A DNA stretch of 43,500 nt from Deltaproteobacteria bacterium (GTDB taxonomy: Bacteria > Desulfobacterota > Desulfarculia > Adiutricales > Adiutricaceae): NCBI GenBank assembly GCA_031278635.1, contig JAITKA010000035.1, forward strand, positions 1 to 43,500. The letters are read 5' to 3'. Below are positions 24,572 to 33,947 of the stretch, in pieces. The notes beneath the pieces were generated by a model. It was not told the DNA's origin. It saw only the letters and a program-made list of their open reading frames with translations, and did not search any database. Position 1 is the first letter of the stretch. Each line of letters starts with the position of its first letter. The translations under genes and the position numbers were made by a program.

Positions 24572-27196
24572 TTATCCGTCGTCCGAGGCGACGCTGGCGG
24601 TGGGGGAGCCGAAGGAGCCAAGGCCCAGGAGGTTGAAGACCAGGCCGATCCGCTTGTCGGAGTAGGTGCTGGCGATGAAGACGGAGACGCCGTAGCACTG
24701 GGCCTCGTAGTTCAGGGTGAACTGGCTTTCCAGTTCCCTTTGGCGCTGGAAGTCGTAGCGGGAGGATATGTTGGCGCTCCAGCCGCCGGTGAAGTTTATG
24801 ACCGCGTCGCCCCTGATCTGGCTGACGTTATTGTGGCGGGAGGGGCCGCGGCTTAGGGTCGGGTTATCGTAGTCGTATATGAGGCCCAGGGAGTCGCCCC
24901 TTCTGTTGAAGAGGTTCATGGATATCTCGTGGCGGGTGAAGAGGCCGGTCCGGCCGTCGAGCTGGGAGAGGAGCCTGGTGGAGACGCCCTCGGCCAGGTT
25001 GCTCTCGAGCTCGAACTCGAAGGGCCCGATGCCGCTGTCGTAATAGCCGGTCGTGTAGTAGCGGGCCCAGGATTTCTCGGCCCACTCGATGTTGTTGGCG
25101 AAGTCGTAGCTGCCGTAGACGCCCAGCTTAAAGATTTGCTTGTAGGATTGGTACAGGAGGTTGCCGGCGGCGTCGTTGACGGGCGTTTTGGTGGTTATGG
25201 AATTCCTTAGGCCGTAGCGAAAGGTCTGGCGGGATAGGCGCCTGTCGAGCATGTCGAAAAAGGGCATTTTCGACTGTGAGGGCGTTTTGACCATCTCGAA
25301 GGCGAGGACCGGGGTTATCTCGTGCTGGGTATGGGTGGCATCGCCCAGGCCGAATTCGTAGACCCGGCTAAGGGATGTCGTCAGCTCGACGTTCACGTTG
25401 CCGGAGAGTATTCGTTCGAATTCCTCGTGGCGCTCCCGCCCGCTCTGGGAGGGCCTTAGCCCGTTGGGGAAGTAGGCGATGCCCCTAAGGCCGGCGTCGA
25501 CCTTAAGGTTCATGATGGTCCCGATATCCTGGTTCCAGAAGAGCGAGGGGGCCATGGTCATGCGGTGGCCGGTCTCGGTTATGAAATTGCTGTCGTCGTT
25601 TCTCCTGGTGTAGTAATCGTACTGGACCTCAAGGCTGAACCTGGGGCCGGCCAGGCTCCCGGGCATGGTAAAGCCCATCTCCAGGGGGCGGCTCACGATA
25701 TTGTACTGGAGTTTCGGGAGGTTCTGGAGGGTGCCGACGTTATTTTCCAGGTATAGGTTGTCGCTGTAGCTGAGGGAGCCCTTAAAGAACGTGTCGTCCC
25801 CGGTCTTCTGGGCGTAAAAAGTCGATTGCCTTACGGGGTCCAGCTCCTCGTTAAGGGATCGGCCAAAGTAACGGGAAAACAGGCTCTGTGAGTAGGAGAA
25901 GCCGTCGATGTCGCTCCTGAAGGAGTAAAGGTACATCGGGTCGGAGACCAAATCGAGGTCCAGGTTTAGGTTCCAGTCAGACAGGTTCCATGAGTTCTGG
26001 GTCCTGAGCCAATATAAATCCCTCACGTTTTTGATCGTTTGCCCCGGGGAGCGGAATGAATAGATATTGTCTTGCTTATCCTTGAGGTAGGTTACCAGCC
26101 AGATGCCCTGGCCTATGTTTAGGTTGTACCTTCCCTCCAAGGTCATGGCGAGGCCCCTCTTGGAACGCCAGACCGGGGTCACGGTCAGGTCGTAGTCCTC
26201 GGCCAGGGCCCAGAAGAAGGGGGTGCCCAGCAAAACGCCGTCCCGGGTGGAATGCTCCACGGAGGGCATCAGGAAACCGGTCTGCCTCTCCCCGCTTATG
26301 GGGACGGCGAAGTACGGGGTGTAGAAAAGGTTAAACCACTTGTTGACGAAGGTCACCCCGGTGCCCGTCCCCATGCCGCCCTTGTTTATCATCAAATCCT
26401 TGGCCAGGAGGCGCCAGGAGGGGTCGGGGCCGTCGCAGGTGGTGAAGACGGCCTCGTTCACGTAGATCGTTTCCTCGCCCTGGCGCTCGATCACGTCCCC
26501 CTGGACGTAATAGTGGCCCTTGGGGAAAAAGGCCTTGCCGTCGTAGAGTTTGGCCAGCTTGAGGTCCATGTTGACGGCGGCCCTGGACGCGGTGGCCACG
26601 AAATCGGGGGTCCGCATCTTGACGTTCCCGCCTATCTCCGCCGTCTGGGTGGGCTCGTGCCAAAGGGCCCTGTTGCCGGTTATCTCCTCCGGGCCCCTGG
26701 TCATGACGACGTTGCCGATGAAATCGAGCCTGCCGGTCTGCTCGTCGTACCGCATCTCGTCGGCCACGATCACCACCTCCGGGCCGTTCTGGGAGACGAC
26801 CATCCGGACGCGGGGGCCCGTTTCCAGGGCCAAAACCGGTTCCATGCCGTAGAGGCGGGGCTCATCGGCGGAGATGGAGGCGCCGACGTCCGGGGGGAAG
26901 GCATCCTCGGGGAAGGGGCCAGGGTAGACCCGATCCTCGGGCCATGGGGCGAAGATATCGTCCGAGGCCGAGGCGTCCTCGATGGCGTCGATGGTCGGCG
27001 GGGGACTGAGGGCCTTGGTCAGGCCGGGGCCGCGGGCGGGGGCCTGGGCCATGGCCACCGGGGCAAAAAACCCCGCCCCGGCCTGGGCGAAAAGCCAGGC
27101 GCCCAAAAAAACCAGGGCCAGGGCCAGGTTTCTCGGGCTACGGGGCCGGCCGGAAGGCCTGGCCGCGGGGGAGGTTTTTTGGGTTACGGGGTTCAA
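24572..27196 (-). CDS. lptD: LPS-assembly protein LptD, 874 aa
   Basis: The start is chosen as TTG 27196, whose bases overlap the folC stop as TTGA. A signal peptide follows at once (basic stretch, hydrophobic LALALVFLGAWLFAQAGAGF, then a MAQA-type cleavage site). The N-terminal beta-jellyroll (OstA/LptA-like) lies at about 135-230 (VVIVADEMRYDEQTGRLDFI, GNVVMTRGPEEITG). A TTCDG segment and a ~600-residue beta-barrel follow, with W-x-L-L-A-K, PYFAVPI and GFLMPSV marks of the LptD family. LptD with LptE places lipopolysaccharide in the outer leaflet. Its presence shows a diderm, LPS-bearing cell. It is translationally coupled to folC. The frame extends upstream inside folC but there encodes Arg/Gly noise. 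Confidence 0.93.
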   Translation of the reverse strand: MNPVTQKTSPAARPSGRPRSPRNLALALVFLGAWLFAQAGAGFFAPVAMAQAPARGPGLTKALSPPPTIDAIEDASASDDIFAPWPEDRVYPGPFPEDAFPPDVGASISADEPRLYGMEPVLALETGPRVRMVVSQNGPEVVIVADEMRYDEQTGRLDFIGNVVMTRGPEEITGNRALWHEPTQTAEIGGNVKMRTPDFVATASRAAVNMDLKLAKLYDGKAFFPKGHYYVQGDVIERQGEETIYVNEAVFTTCDGPDPSWRLLAKDLMINKGGMGTGTGVTFVNKWFNLFYTPYFAVPISGERQTGFLMPSVEHSTRDGVLLGTPFFWALAEDYDLTVTPVWRSKRGLAMTLEGRYNLNIGQGIWLVTYLKDKQDNIYSFRSPGQTIKNVRDLYWLRTQNSWNLSDWNLNLDLDLVSDPMYLYSFRSDIDGFSYSQSLFSRYFGRSLNEELDPVRQSTFYAQKTGDDTFFKGSLSYSDNLYLENNVGTLQNLPKLQYNIVSRPLEMGFTMPGSLAGPRFSLEVQYDYYTRRNDDSNFITETGHRMTMAPSLFWNQDIGTIMNLKVDAGLRGIAYFPNGLRPSQSGRERHEEFERILSGNVNVELTTSLSRVYEFGLGDATHTQHEITPVLAFEMVKTPSQSKMPFFDMLDRRLSRQTFRYGLRNSITTKTPVNDAAGNLLYQSYKQIFKLGVYGSYDFANNIEWAEKSWARYYTTGYYDSGIGPFEFELESNLAEGVSTRLLSQLDGRTGLFTRHEISMNLFNRRGDSLGLIYDYDNPTLSRGPSRHNNVSQIRGDAVINFTGGWSANISSRYDFQRQRELESQFTLNYEAQCYGVSVFIASTYSDKRIGLVFNLLGLGSFGSPTASVASDDG

Positions 27197-28566
27197 TTCG
27201 ATTCCGGTTCCTGGGCCCCGGTGAGGTAAGCCCTGGTTTCGCCCACGGTGAAAAGGGAGCCGCTGACGACCGCCAGGTCGCCCGCGGTCGCCTCCCTGGC
27301 CACGGCGGCCAGGGCGGCGGGGATGCTCGGGTAGAGCCCGTAAGGGCATTTGAGGGGGCCCAGGGCCCCCGTCAGCCTTGCGAGCAGGAATTCAGGGTCG
27401 GCGGCCCGGTGGTAGGCCGGCCTCGTCAGGTAGAGACGGTCGGCGAGGGCCAGGACCGGGGCCAGGACGCCGGCTATGTCCTTGTCGGCCATGACGCCCA
27501 CGACCAGGTGGAGTTTCCGCCTCGGGGCGTTTTTTAAAAGGGTGGCCAGGGCCAGGGCCCCGTCGGGGTTATGGGCCCCGTCCAGGATCAGCGGGGCGAC
27601 CGCCGATTTGTCCGGGGGCCAGGCCCCGGGGGCGAAGGTCTCGGCCCGGCCCGGCCAGCTCACCGAGCCGAGGCCCTGGGCCACGGTGCCCGGGTCGAGC
27701 GGAAGGCCGAGGCCCGCCAGCGTCTCGGCCAGGGCCAGGGCCATGGCCCCGTTATCGGCCTGGTAGGGGCCCGTCAGGGCCAGGGGGACGGATTTGAGGT
27801 CCCAGCCCGGCCCGGAGTAATCCATGGCCTGGGCGGCGCCTGGCCATGGATTACCCCGGGCCGGGGCGGCGACGCTGACCTGGTAGTCCCGGCCCAAAAT
27901 CAATTCCGAGGGGCAGCCAAGCTCGCGGGTCGTTTTGGTGACGATTCCCATGACCTTGGGGGTCAGCCTGCCGCCGACGAAAGGGATACCGGACTTGATG
28001 ACACCGGCCTTCTCGTGGGCGATCTCCTCGACGGTCGTCCCCAGGTGCTCGGTATGCTCCAGGCTTACGTTGGTGATGGCCGACACGAGCGGCCTTATGA
28101 CGTTGGTCGAGTCTAGCCTTCCGCCAAGGCCGGTCTCGATCACGGCCAGATCGACTTTCTTTCGCCTGAAGTGCGAAAAGGCCATGGCCGTCACGAACTC
28201 AAAGAAGGTGGGCGGGTATTTGGGATCCGTGGCCGGCCAGACCTCGGCGGTCAGCGCCACCACGTCCCCCTCCTCGATGTACTCGCCGTCGATTTGGATC
28301 CTCTCCCGGAAGGTGACCAGATGGGGGGAGGTGTATAGGCCCGTCCTGTAGCCCGAGCGTTTCAGGCCCTCGGCCAGCATGGCCGCGGTCGAGCCCTTCC
28401 CGTTGGTCCCGGCGACGTGGATGAACCTGAGGCCCTCGTGGGGGTTACCCAGGTTTTCCAGGATGCGGGTCATGGAATCCAATCCAAACTTCATGCCAAA
28501 CTTTTGCAGATCGAAAAGTTTGGCGATATTTTGCCGATAATTGTCCGTGGGAACGAGAGCTTCCAT
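27193..28566 (-). CDS. folC: Folylpolyglutamate synthase / dihydrofolate synthase, 457 aa
   Basis: It is a Mur-ligase-like ATPase with the P-loop AGTNGKGSTAAML (54-66), the folate/Mg motif SPHLVTFRERIQI, TGLGGRLDSTNV and SLEHTEHLG, plus the C-terminal ligase domain with LDGAHNPDGA. It adds glutamates to folates (and forms dihydrofolate if bifunctional). A long inverted repeat is embedded in the coding sequence (27806-27865), giving a Gly/Trp/Pro/Tyr-rich loop between the two domains. The gene overlaps lptD by 4 bases (TTGA). A promoter lies 125-150 bases upstream. Confidence 0.94.
   Translation of the reverse strand: MEALVPTDNYRQNIAKLFDLQKFGMKFGLDSMTRILENLGNPHEGLRFIHVAGTNGKGSTAAMLAEGLKRSGYRTGLYTSPHLVTFRERIQIDGEYIEEGDVVALTAEVWPATDPKYPPTFFEFVTAMAFSHFRRKKVDLAVIETGLGGRLDSTNVIRPLVSAITNVSLEHTEHLGTTVEEIAHEKAGVIKSGIPFVGGRLTPKVMGIVTKTTRELGCPSELILGRDYQVSVAAPARGNPWPGAAQAMDYSGPGWDLKSVPLALTGPYQADNGAMALALAETLAGLGLPLDPGTVAQGLGSVSWPGRAETFAPGAWPPDKSAVAPLILDGAHNPDGALALATLLKNAPRRKLHLVVGVMADKDIAGVLAPVLALADRLYLTRPAYHRAADPEFLLARLTGALGPLKCPYGLYPSIPAALAAVAREATAGDLAVVSGSLFTVGETRAYLTGAQEPESN
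27806..27865. repeat. 24-bp near-perfect inverted repeat inside folC
   Basis: The left arm 27806-27829 (CCCGGCCCGGAGTAATCCAT, then GGCC) matches the complement of the right arm 27842-27865 at 23 of 24 positions. The loop is 12 bases (27830-27841). It keeps the folC frame. Confidence 0.85.
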
Positions 28567-28874
28567 ATAATGACGTAGCCAAATTCCGATGGGTTCCCAC
28601 CGGCGCCGGTATTTAATTTTCGTATGGGTAAAGGGGTTACATATTCAGGTCAGGCCGCCGCCCTCCCGGGCGACTTTCCCGATCGCTCAATTCTAGCCAA
28701 AAGTACTGGAAAAGTAAACAAATAATATCCACTTAAAGTATACGATCTCCATAGGCGCGATCGCTTTGGGGTAAGCCCGTTCCCGGAACGCTACATGTCG
28801 CGGCCAAGCCTTGGCCAGGGCCCCTATTTTGCGATCCGGGGGCCAGCCCCATCCGGCGGGCCCGAAACGTCCCC
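28567..28874. other. Spacer upstream of folC
   Basis: It holds the folC promoter (28690-28718). I see no gene and no clear terminator for the helicase gene upstream. Confidence 0.5.
28690..28718 (-). promoter_or_regulatory. Likely promoter of folC-lptD
   Basis: On the minus strand, TTTACT (28718-28713), a 17-base spacer and TAGAAT (28695-28690) lie about 125 bases upstream of the folC start. Confidence 0.55.
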
Positions 28875-31130
28875 TTAGGGCGCGGTGAGCCTGGAGTAGC
28901 GGATCATGACCTTCTTTTCGCCGAATTGATCGAAATCTATCTTGGCCGTGCCCCCGCTGACCTCCAAAACCGTGCCAAGGCCGAAGCCGGGGTGCCTCAC
29001 CCTCAGGCCCGGGTTCAGCTCGGTCAGCCCCTCGGGGGCGCGTTCCCCCTGACTCGCCTTCCTGGCCGCCCCGAAGGGGCGATGGGCCCGGGGGTCCTCG
29101 ATGGTGATCTTCGCGGGCGAGTGGTCCCGGTTCATGACCCCCGAGAGGCGCTCGAAGGATTCGGCGAAACCGGTCGCCTGGGTCTCCTGGACGATATCCA
29201 CCAGGGACGGGTCGATGTTGGCCAGGTAGCGCGAGGGTCCCCCGGGCATGGGGCCCCAGCCCCCGTCGCCCGGCACCCCCCATGTCCGGCAGGCGATGGG
29301 CATGGTTATGGTGAGGCGATCCCGGGCCCTGGTCACGGCCACGTACATGAGCCGCAGCTCCTCCTCGTTTTCGGAGGGCTTGGCGTAGGCCGAGGGGAAA
29401 CGGCCCTCCACGGCCGAGATGACGTAGACCCTGGGCCACTCCAGGCCCTTGGCCGAGTGTATGGTCGAAAGGGTCAGATCGCCCCGGGCCTGGGCCTCCT
29501 CGTGGCTGACGATGAGGTTGTTGGGGGGACTTAGGGCCATGTCGGCCAAAAAGGCCACCAGATCCTCGCATTCCTCGGTCATGGCCTTTATTTCCTGGAG
29601 ATCGGTCAGCCTATCGGGGTGATCGTCCGGGAAAAGATCCGGCAATATGGCCGCGTAGTACAGGAACACGGCCTCGGTGACCGTCCTTGGCGAGAGATCC
29701 GGCCCGGTCACGGACACCAGAAGGTCCCTGAGTTTTGCGAGGTTTGGCCTGGCCTTTTCCTTGGTGAGCGGGGCCTCGCCCAAAACCTCGAGGTAAGAGG
29801 GCTTGGCCAGGGCCCACTCGGCCACCCTTTCCTGCCCCTTGGGCCCCAGGCCGTTCACGTTGGCCAGGACCCGCCGGAGGCTCACCTCGTCGCGGTCGTT
29901 GACCGAGAGCCTCAGGTAGGCCAAAAAATCCTTGGTATGGGCCAGCTCCAGGAATTTGCGCCCGCCGAATTTGGTGAAGGGCATGCGGCGGCGGTTCAGC
30001 TGGGCCTCAAGCTCGAAGGAATGGGAGCTGGCCCGAAAGAGGACGGCGATGTCCGAGAGCGAGAGCCCATCGACCAGGTCGGCCTCGATGCGATCGCAGA
30101 CGGTAGCCGCTTCCTCGGCGAGGCCGCCCAGGACCATTATCTTGGCCAGGGGACCGGTGCCCCTGACCGGCCTTAGGACCTTCTCGAAGCTCTCCTTGGC
30201 CTGGCCCAGCAGATGGTTGGCCACGAAAAGGATCTGGGGGTGGCTCCGGTAGTTTTCCTCCAGCTTCAAAATCTTGGTCCCGGTGAAGATCTTGGGGAAA
30301 TCCAGGATGTTTTTGAAATTGGCCCCCCTGAAGGCGTAGATGGATTGGGCCTCGTCGCCGACGGCGGTCACGTTCAGGTGGCCCAGGCCCAGGTGGGCGG
30401 TGAGCCTTGCCTGTATGGCGTTGGTGTCCTGGTATTCGTCGACCAGGATATAGGTGAAGCGGGAGGCGATCTCCTGGCGGACGTTTTCGTGCTCGACCAT
30501 CAGCCTTTCGAGGTAAAGCAAAAGATCGTCGAAATCCATGAGGTTACGCTCGATTTTTTGCCTTTGGTAAGCCTCGTGGATCCTCCTCAGGGCCGGCTCG
30601 AACTCGATTAAATGGGTATACGATTTTTTTATCAGCTGGGTTACGCTAAGTTCCTTGTTAACGGTCTGGCTGAAAATATTCTGGATGGTGCTTCGTTTGG
30701 GGAACTTGGAATTGCGGCTCGCGGCCGGGTCCGCGGTGCGGAGGCGCCCTATCATGGTCTCGGAATCGTCCCGGTCCATGATCACGAAACGGTTGGAGAA
30801 TCCCAGCTTGGGGGCGTAAACCCGGAGGATGGAATTGGCCAGCGAATGGAAGGTCCCCCCGGCCACCCGGCCGACCATGCCGCCGACCAGGCCCTCGCAG
30901 CGGGTCAGCATCTCCTCGGCGGCCTTGCGGGTAAAGGTCAGAAGCAAGATGGTCGAGGGCTCGATGCCCTGGTCGATAAGCCAGGCCACCCTGTGCACCA
31001 GGGTCCTGGTCTTCCCGCTGCCGGCCCCGGCCACGATGAGAAGCGGCCCCTCCATGTGGGTGGCCGCCTCGTACTGGGCCTCGTTTAGGAGCCCCCTTAA
31101 ATTCAGCCTTGTCGTGGAAGTCGGGGTCAT
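28875..31130 (-). CDS. UvrD/PcrA/Rep-type superfamily 1 DNA helicase, 751 aa
   Basis: SF1A helicase motifs in order: Q-motif LNEAQYEAA, Walker A GAGSGKT (35-41), LLLTFTRKAA (Ia), VDEYQDTN (II), GDEAQSIYAFRGA (III), EENYRSH (IV), STIHSAKGLEWPRVY (V) and LMYVAVTRARDRL (VI). The C-terminus has a Tudor-like tail (HPGFGLGTVLEVSGG...) typical of PcrA/UvrD. Typical roles are repair and clearing of replication blocks. The start ATG 31130 overlaps the cobA-hemD stop as ATGA, so a DNA helicase is translationally coupled to a tetrapyrrole enzyme, an odd arrangement. I could not separate pcrA from uvrD by eye. Confidence 0.92.
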   Translation of the reverse strand: MTPTSTTRLNLRGLLNEAQYEAATHMEGPLLIVAGAGSGKTRTLVHRVAWLIDQGIEPSTILLLTFTRKAAEEMLTRCEGLVGGMVGRVAGGTFHSLANSILRVYAPKLGFSNRFVIMDRDDSETMIGRLRTADPAASRNSKFPKRSTIQNIFSQTVNKELSVTQLIKKSYTHLIEFEPALRRIHEAYQRQKIERNLMDFDDLLLYLERLMVEHENVRQEIASRFTYILVDEYQDTNAIQARLTAHLGLGHLNVTAVGDEAQSIYAFRGANFKNILDFPKIFTGTKILKLEENYRSHPQILFVANHLLGQAKESFEKVLRPVRGTGPLAKIMVLGGLAEEAATVCDRIEADLVDGLSLSDIAVLFRASSHSFELEAQLNRRRMPFTKFGGRKFLELAHTKDFLAYLRLSVNDRDEVSLRRVLANVNGLGPKGQERVAEWALAKPSYLEVLGEAPLTKEKARPNLAKLRDLLVSVTGPDLSPRTVTEAVFLYYAAILPDLFPDDHPDRLTDLQEIKAMTEECEDLVAFLADMALSPPNNLIVSHEEAQARGDLTLSTIHSAKGLEWPRVYVISAVEGRFPSAYAKPSENEEELRLMYVAVTRARDRLTITMPIACRTWGVPGDGGWGPMPGGPSRYLANIDPSLVDIVQETQATGFAESFERLSGVMNRDHSPAKITIEDPRAHRPFGAARKASQGERAPEGLTELNPGLRVRHPGFGLGTVLEVSGGTAKIDFDQFGEKKVMIRYSRLTAP

Positions 31131-32689
31131 GCTTTTTTGGCGGCCAGATAGCCCAGGGTCGCCTCGACCAAAGCCCCCACGGTCGCCTCGCTGGCCTCGG
31201 AGACGACCGTAAAGCCTAGGTCCCTGGCGGCCTGGGTGGTTATGGGCCCGATGGAAACGGCTCGGACCCGGGCGCGGTCGCCCACCGGCACGTGCCTGGC
31301 CAAACCGCTGGCCACGCTCGCGCTGGTTAGGGTGACTAAGTCGACGGGGATGGACCCCTTCGGGTCTATTTTTTCAACCGAGTGTCCATTATTATAATCA
31401 ATAAAAGATAATTTTTCAAATCCTGACCAATCGGCCGTTAACGTCTCGTATAAGGGAACGAGATCCAAGTCAAAGCCCAATCCCCGCAGGCCCGTGATCA
31501 AAACGTCCCTGGCCTCCCTGGCCCTGGCCAAAAGGCACCTGCCGGGGGGGAGGGAACCGAACAGCTCGACCAAACCCTCGGCGACGAATCTCACGGGCAT
31601 AAGGTCAACCTTAAGGCCATACCCGGTCAAAACCTCCGCCGTCCCCGGCCCTATGGCGGCGATCCTGAGCCCATGGAGGCCGCGGCTGTCCAAACCATGC
31701 CCGAATAGGGCCCCCATGAAGACCTTGGCCCCATTCGGCGAGGTCAAAATCAAATACCCGTAGCCGGGAAGGTTCGCCAGCGCGGCCCCAAGCCCCGGGT
31801 TGGGCTCTATGGGCCTAATCTCTATGGCCGGCCTTTCCAGTACCTCCGCCCCCAGCTCGCGCAGGGCCATGGACAGACGCCCCGCCTGCTCCCTGGTCCT
31901 GGCCACCAAGATCCTCTTCCCGAAAAGGGGCCTTTTCTCGAACCAGTTGAGCCTGTCCCTAAGCGCCACCACCTCGCCCACGACCAAAAGGGCCGGCGAG
32001 GTCAGCCCCGCCGCCTTGGCCTCCCTGGCCAGATCCCCGACCGTGGAGGCCACGACCTTTTGCCGGCTGGTGGCCCCCCACTCGACCATGGCCGCCGGGG
32101 TCGCGGGATCCTTCCCCGCCGACGCGAGGTTGGCCAAAATCGTTTCCAGGCTCGAGGCGCCCATGACCACCGACAGCGTGCCCATCCTGGCCAGGGCCCC
32201 AAAATCCAGCGCCGAGGCCTCTTTCCCCGGCTTCTCGTGCCCGGTCAGGATGCCAATCTGCGAGCCCAGGTCCCGGTGGGTCAAAGGTATCCCGGCCGCC
32301 GCCGCGGCGGCTATGGCCGACGAGACGCCTGGCACGACCTCAAAGCCCACCCCGGCCTCGCTGAGCCAAAGGGCCTCCTCGGCCCCCCGGCCAAAAACGT
32401 ACGGGTCCCCGCCCTTGAGCCTGACGACAACGTTTCCGGCCCTGGCCTCCGAAACCAAAAGCTCGTTGATTTCCACTTGCTTAAGGGTATGGTTGGCCCC
32501 GGTCTTCCCGGCGTAAATCTTCCTCGCCCCTTTTGGCGCAAGGTTCAAAAGCTCCGGCGAGGCCAGGTAGTCATACACCACCACGTCGGCCCGGCCCAAA
32601 ACCTGGGCCCCCCTTAGGGTCAAAAGTCCCGGATCGCCAGGCCCGGCCCCGACGAGGTAGACCATGGCCGGTTTTTTGCCCCCGCCCAT
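31127..32689 (-). CDS. cobA-hemD: Fused uroporphyrinogen-III methyltransferase / uroporphyrinogen-III synthase, 520 aa
   Basis: The N-terminal SUMT half (about 9-250) has VYLVGAGPGDPGLLT, YAGKTG, VVRLKGGDPYVFGRG, VVPGVSSAIAAAAAAGIPLT and GHEKPG marks. The C-terminal HemD half (about 260-515) has GKRILVARTREQAGRL, LTSPNGAK, LLARAREARDVL and SIGPITTQAARDLG. The fusion closes the uro'gen III ring and methylates it to precorrin-2 for sirohaem/cobalamin. In HemD, an AT-rich stretch of ~20 residues (SFIDYNNGHSVEKIDPKG, encoded at about 31366-31420) looks inserted. It is in an operon with hemC upstream. ATG 32689 was chosen; an in-frame ATG eight codons on is the alternative. Confidence 0.94.
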   Translation of the reverse strand: MGGGKKPAMVYLVGAGPGDPGLLTLRGAQVLGRADVVVYDYLASPELLNLAPKGARKIYAGKTGANHTLKQVEINELLVSEARAGNVVVRLKGGDPYVFGRGAEEALWLSEAGVGFEVVPGVSSAIAAAAAAGIPLTHRDLGSQIGILTGHEKPGKEASALDFGALARMGTLSVVMGASSLETILANLASAGKDPATPAAMVEWGATSRQKVVASTVGDLAREAKAAGLTSPALLVVGEVVALRDRLNWFEKRPLFGKRILVARTREQAGRLSMALRELGAEVLERPAIEIRPIEPNPGLGAALANLPGYGYLILTSPNGAKVFMGALFGHGLDSRGLHGLRIAAIGPGTAEVLTGYGLKVDLMPVRFVAEGLVELFGSLPPGRCLLARAREARDVLITGLRGLGFDLDLVPLYETLTADWSGFEKLSFIDYNNGHSVEKIDPKGSIPVDLVTLTSASVASGLARHVPVGDRARVRAVSIGPITTQAARDLGFTVVSEASEATVGALVEATLGYLAAKKA

Positions 32690-32921
32690 GCCCTATCCAC
32701 CCATGCGCCGCACCCGCCCCGAAATCCCCGAGGCGGCGAAAACCCCTGTCTCAACGAAGCCCTTCAAGTTATCCCCTTAAAACCGACCCGGTTTCCATCT
32801 TCCGCCCCCCGCCGAGGGCCCAAAAAAAAGACCTCGCCCCCGCTCCCACGGGCTTGGAAGTCCCGGCCCGCCATCCCGGCTCGCGCTCCCCCCGGCGGGC
32901 GCCCAGGGGAGCCGTTTTCTT

Positions 32922-33947
32922 TCAACCCAAGGGCTCCCGCCCAAAAGCCTCACGGCTTACGGCCGGAAAAAGCCCCGGGGCCTTGGCCCTGAGCGCGGCG
33001 GCCACGCCCCTGCCCAATCCCTCGGCCCTGGCGAATTCCCCAGGCTCGCGAAATTTTATCCCCCCGCCTGGGTCCCGCGCGAGACTTTCCACCGAAACGG
33101 AAGCCCTCTCCCGCACGACCCGGCCGGCGTGGACCAGGGCCGCGGCCATATCCAATTGGGGGCCATTCCCAATCTCGCAATGGGCGGCTATCGGCTCGGT
33201 GCAGCCGAGGCCCAGCTCGCCGACGAAGGCCCTCTCGGCCACCATGGCCAGGGCCGAGCCAAGATGATCCAGGGGCCTTAGGAGCTCACCCAGGGCCTCG
33301 TCGCCATCCCTGAGCTCCAGGGCCAGCTGGCCTTGCCCTGGCGAAGGCGGCATGACGTCCGGGGTCAGCGTCTCCACCCGAAAGGGCAGCGACAGTCCCA
33401 GGCGCGTAATGGCCGCCTTGGCCAATATGATCCCGGTGAATACGCTCCCGACGGCCTTAAGCCTTGTCCCAACGTTACCCCTAAGGGGCCTAATGTCCAA
33501 GCCGGGCCGAAAAGCCCTGACGAAAGCCTGACGCCTCAAGCTCGATGTCCCTATCGTGGAGCCCTCGGGCAAGTCGGCCAGGCCACTCCCCTCCGGGCCG
33601 ATGAAAACGTCCCAGGGCTCGTCCCTTTCGATGGCCGGCCCCAACGTAAGGCCCGCTGGTATTTCCGCCGCCAGGTCCTTGGCGCTGTGCACGGCCAAAT
33701 CTATGTCGCCCCTCAAAAGGGCCGCCTCGATTTCCTTGACGAATAGGCCCTTGACGCCCTTGCCGCCGTAGGGCTGGGCCCCCGGGTCATCCCCGCTCGT
33801 TTTTATGGCCTGAAACGTGAACCCCATTGCCGGGTACAGGCGCCGCAACCTCTCCATCACCGAATGGGCCTGCGCCTGGGAGAGCTCGCTTCCCCTGGCC
33901 CCTACCCTGATAACCCCCGGGAATTTAGTTGGATCCACAGCCAGCAC
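32922..33947 (-). CDS. hemC: Porphobilinogen deaminase (hydroxymethylbilane synthase), 341 aa
   Basis: It reads VGARGSELS near the N-terminus, then VHSAKDL (86-92), GTSSLRRQ (133-140), RGNVGTRL (156-163), PSPGQGQLALE and, in the C-terminal domain, the dipyrromethane-cofactor cysteine Cys249 in ELGLGCTEPIAAH. It polymerises porphobilinogen to hydroxymethylbilane, which the HemD half of the next gene closes. The GTG start at 33947 is used because the frame before it runs into the FmdB gene. The start lies inside the fmdB 3' end (23-base overlap). The C-terminal ~30 residues are Arg/Ala-rich and longer than usual. Confidence 0.93.
   Translation of the reverse strand: MLAVDPTKFPGVIRVGARGSELSQAQAHSVMERLRRLYPAMGFTFQAIKTSGDDPGAQPYGGKGVKGLFVKEIEAALLRGDIDLAVHSAKDLAAEIPAGLTLGPAIERDEPWDVFIGPEGSGLADLPEGSTIGTSSLRRQAFVRAFRPGLDIRPLRGNVGTRLKAVGSVFTGIILAKAAITRLGLSLPFRVETLTPDVMPPSPGQGQLALELRDGDEALGELLRPLDHLGSALAMVAERAFVGELGLGCTEPIAAHCEIGNGPQLDMAAALVHAGRVVRERASVSVESLARDPGGGIKFREPGEFARAEGLGRGVAAALRAKAPGLFPAVSREAFGREPLG

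Noticed and set aside
26252-27229. 325-residue plus-strand frame opposite lptD
   Set aside because: Gly/Val/His-rich antisense shadow of the lptD coding sequence.
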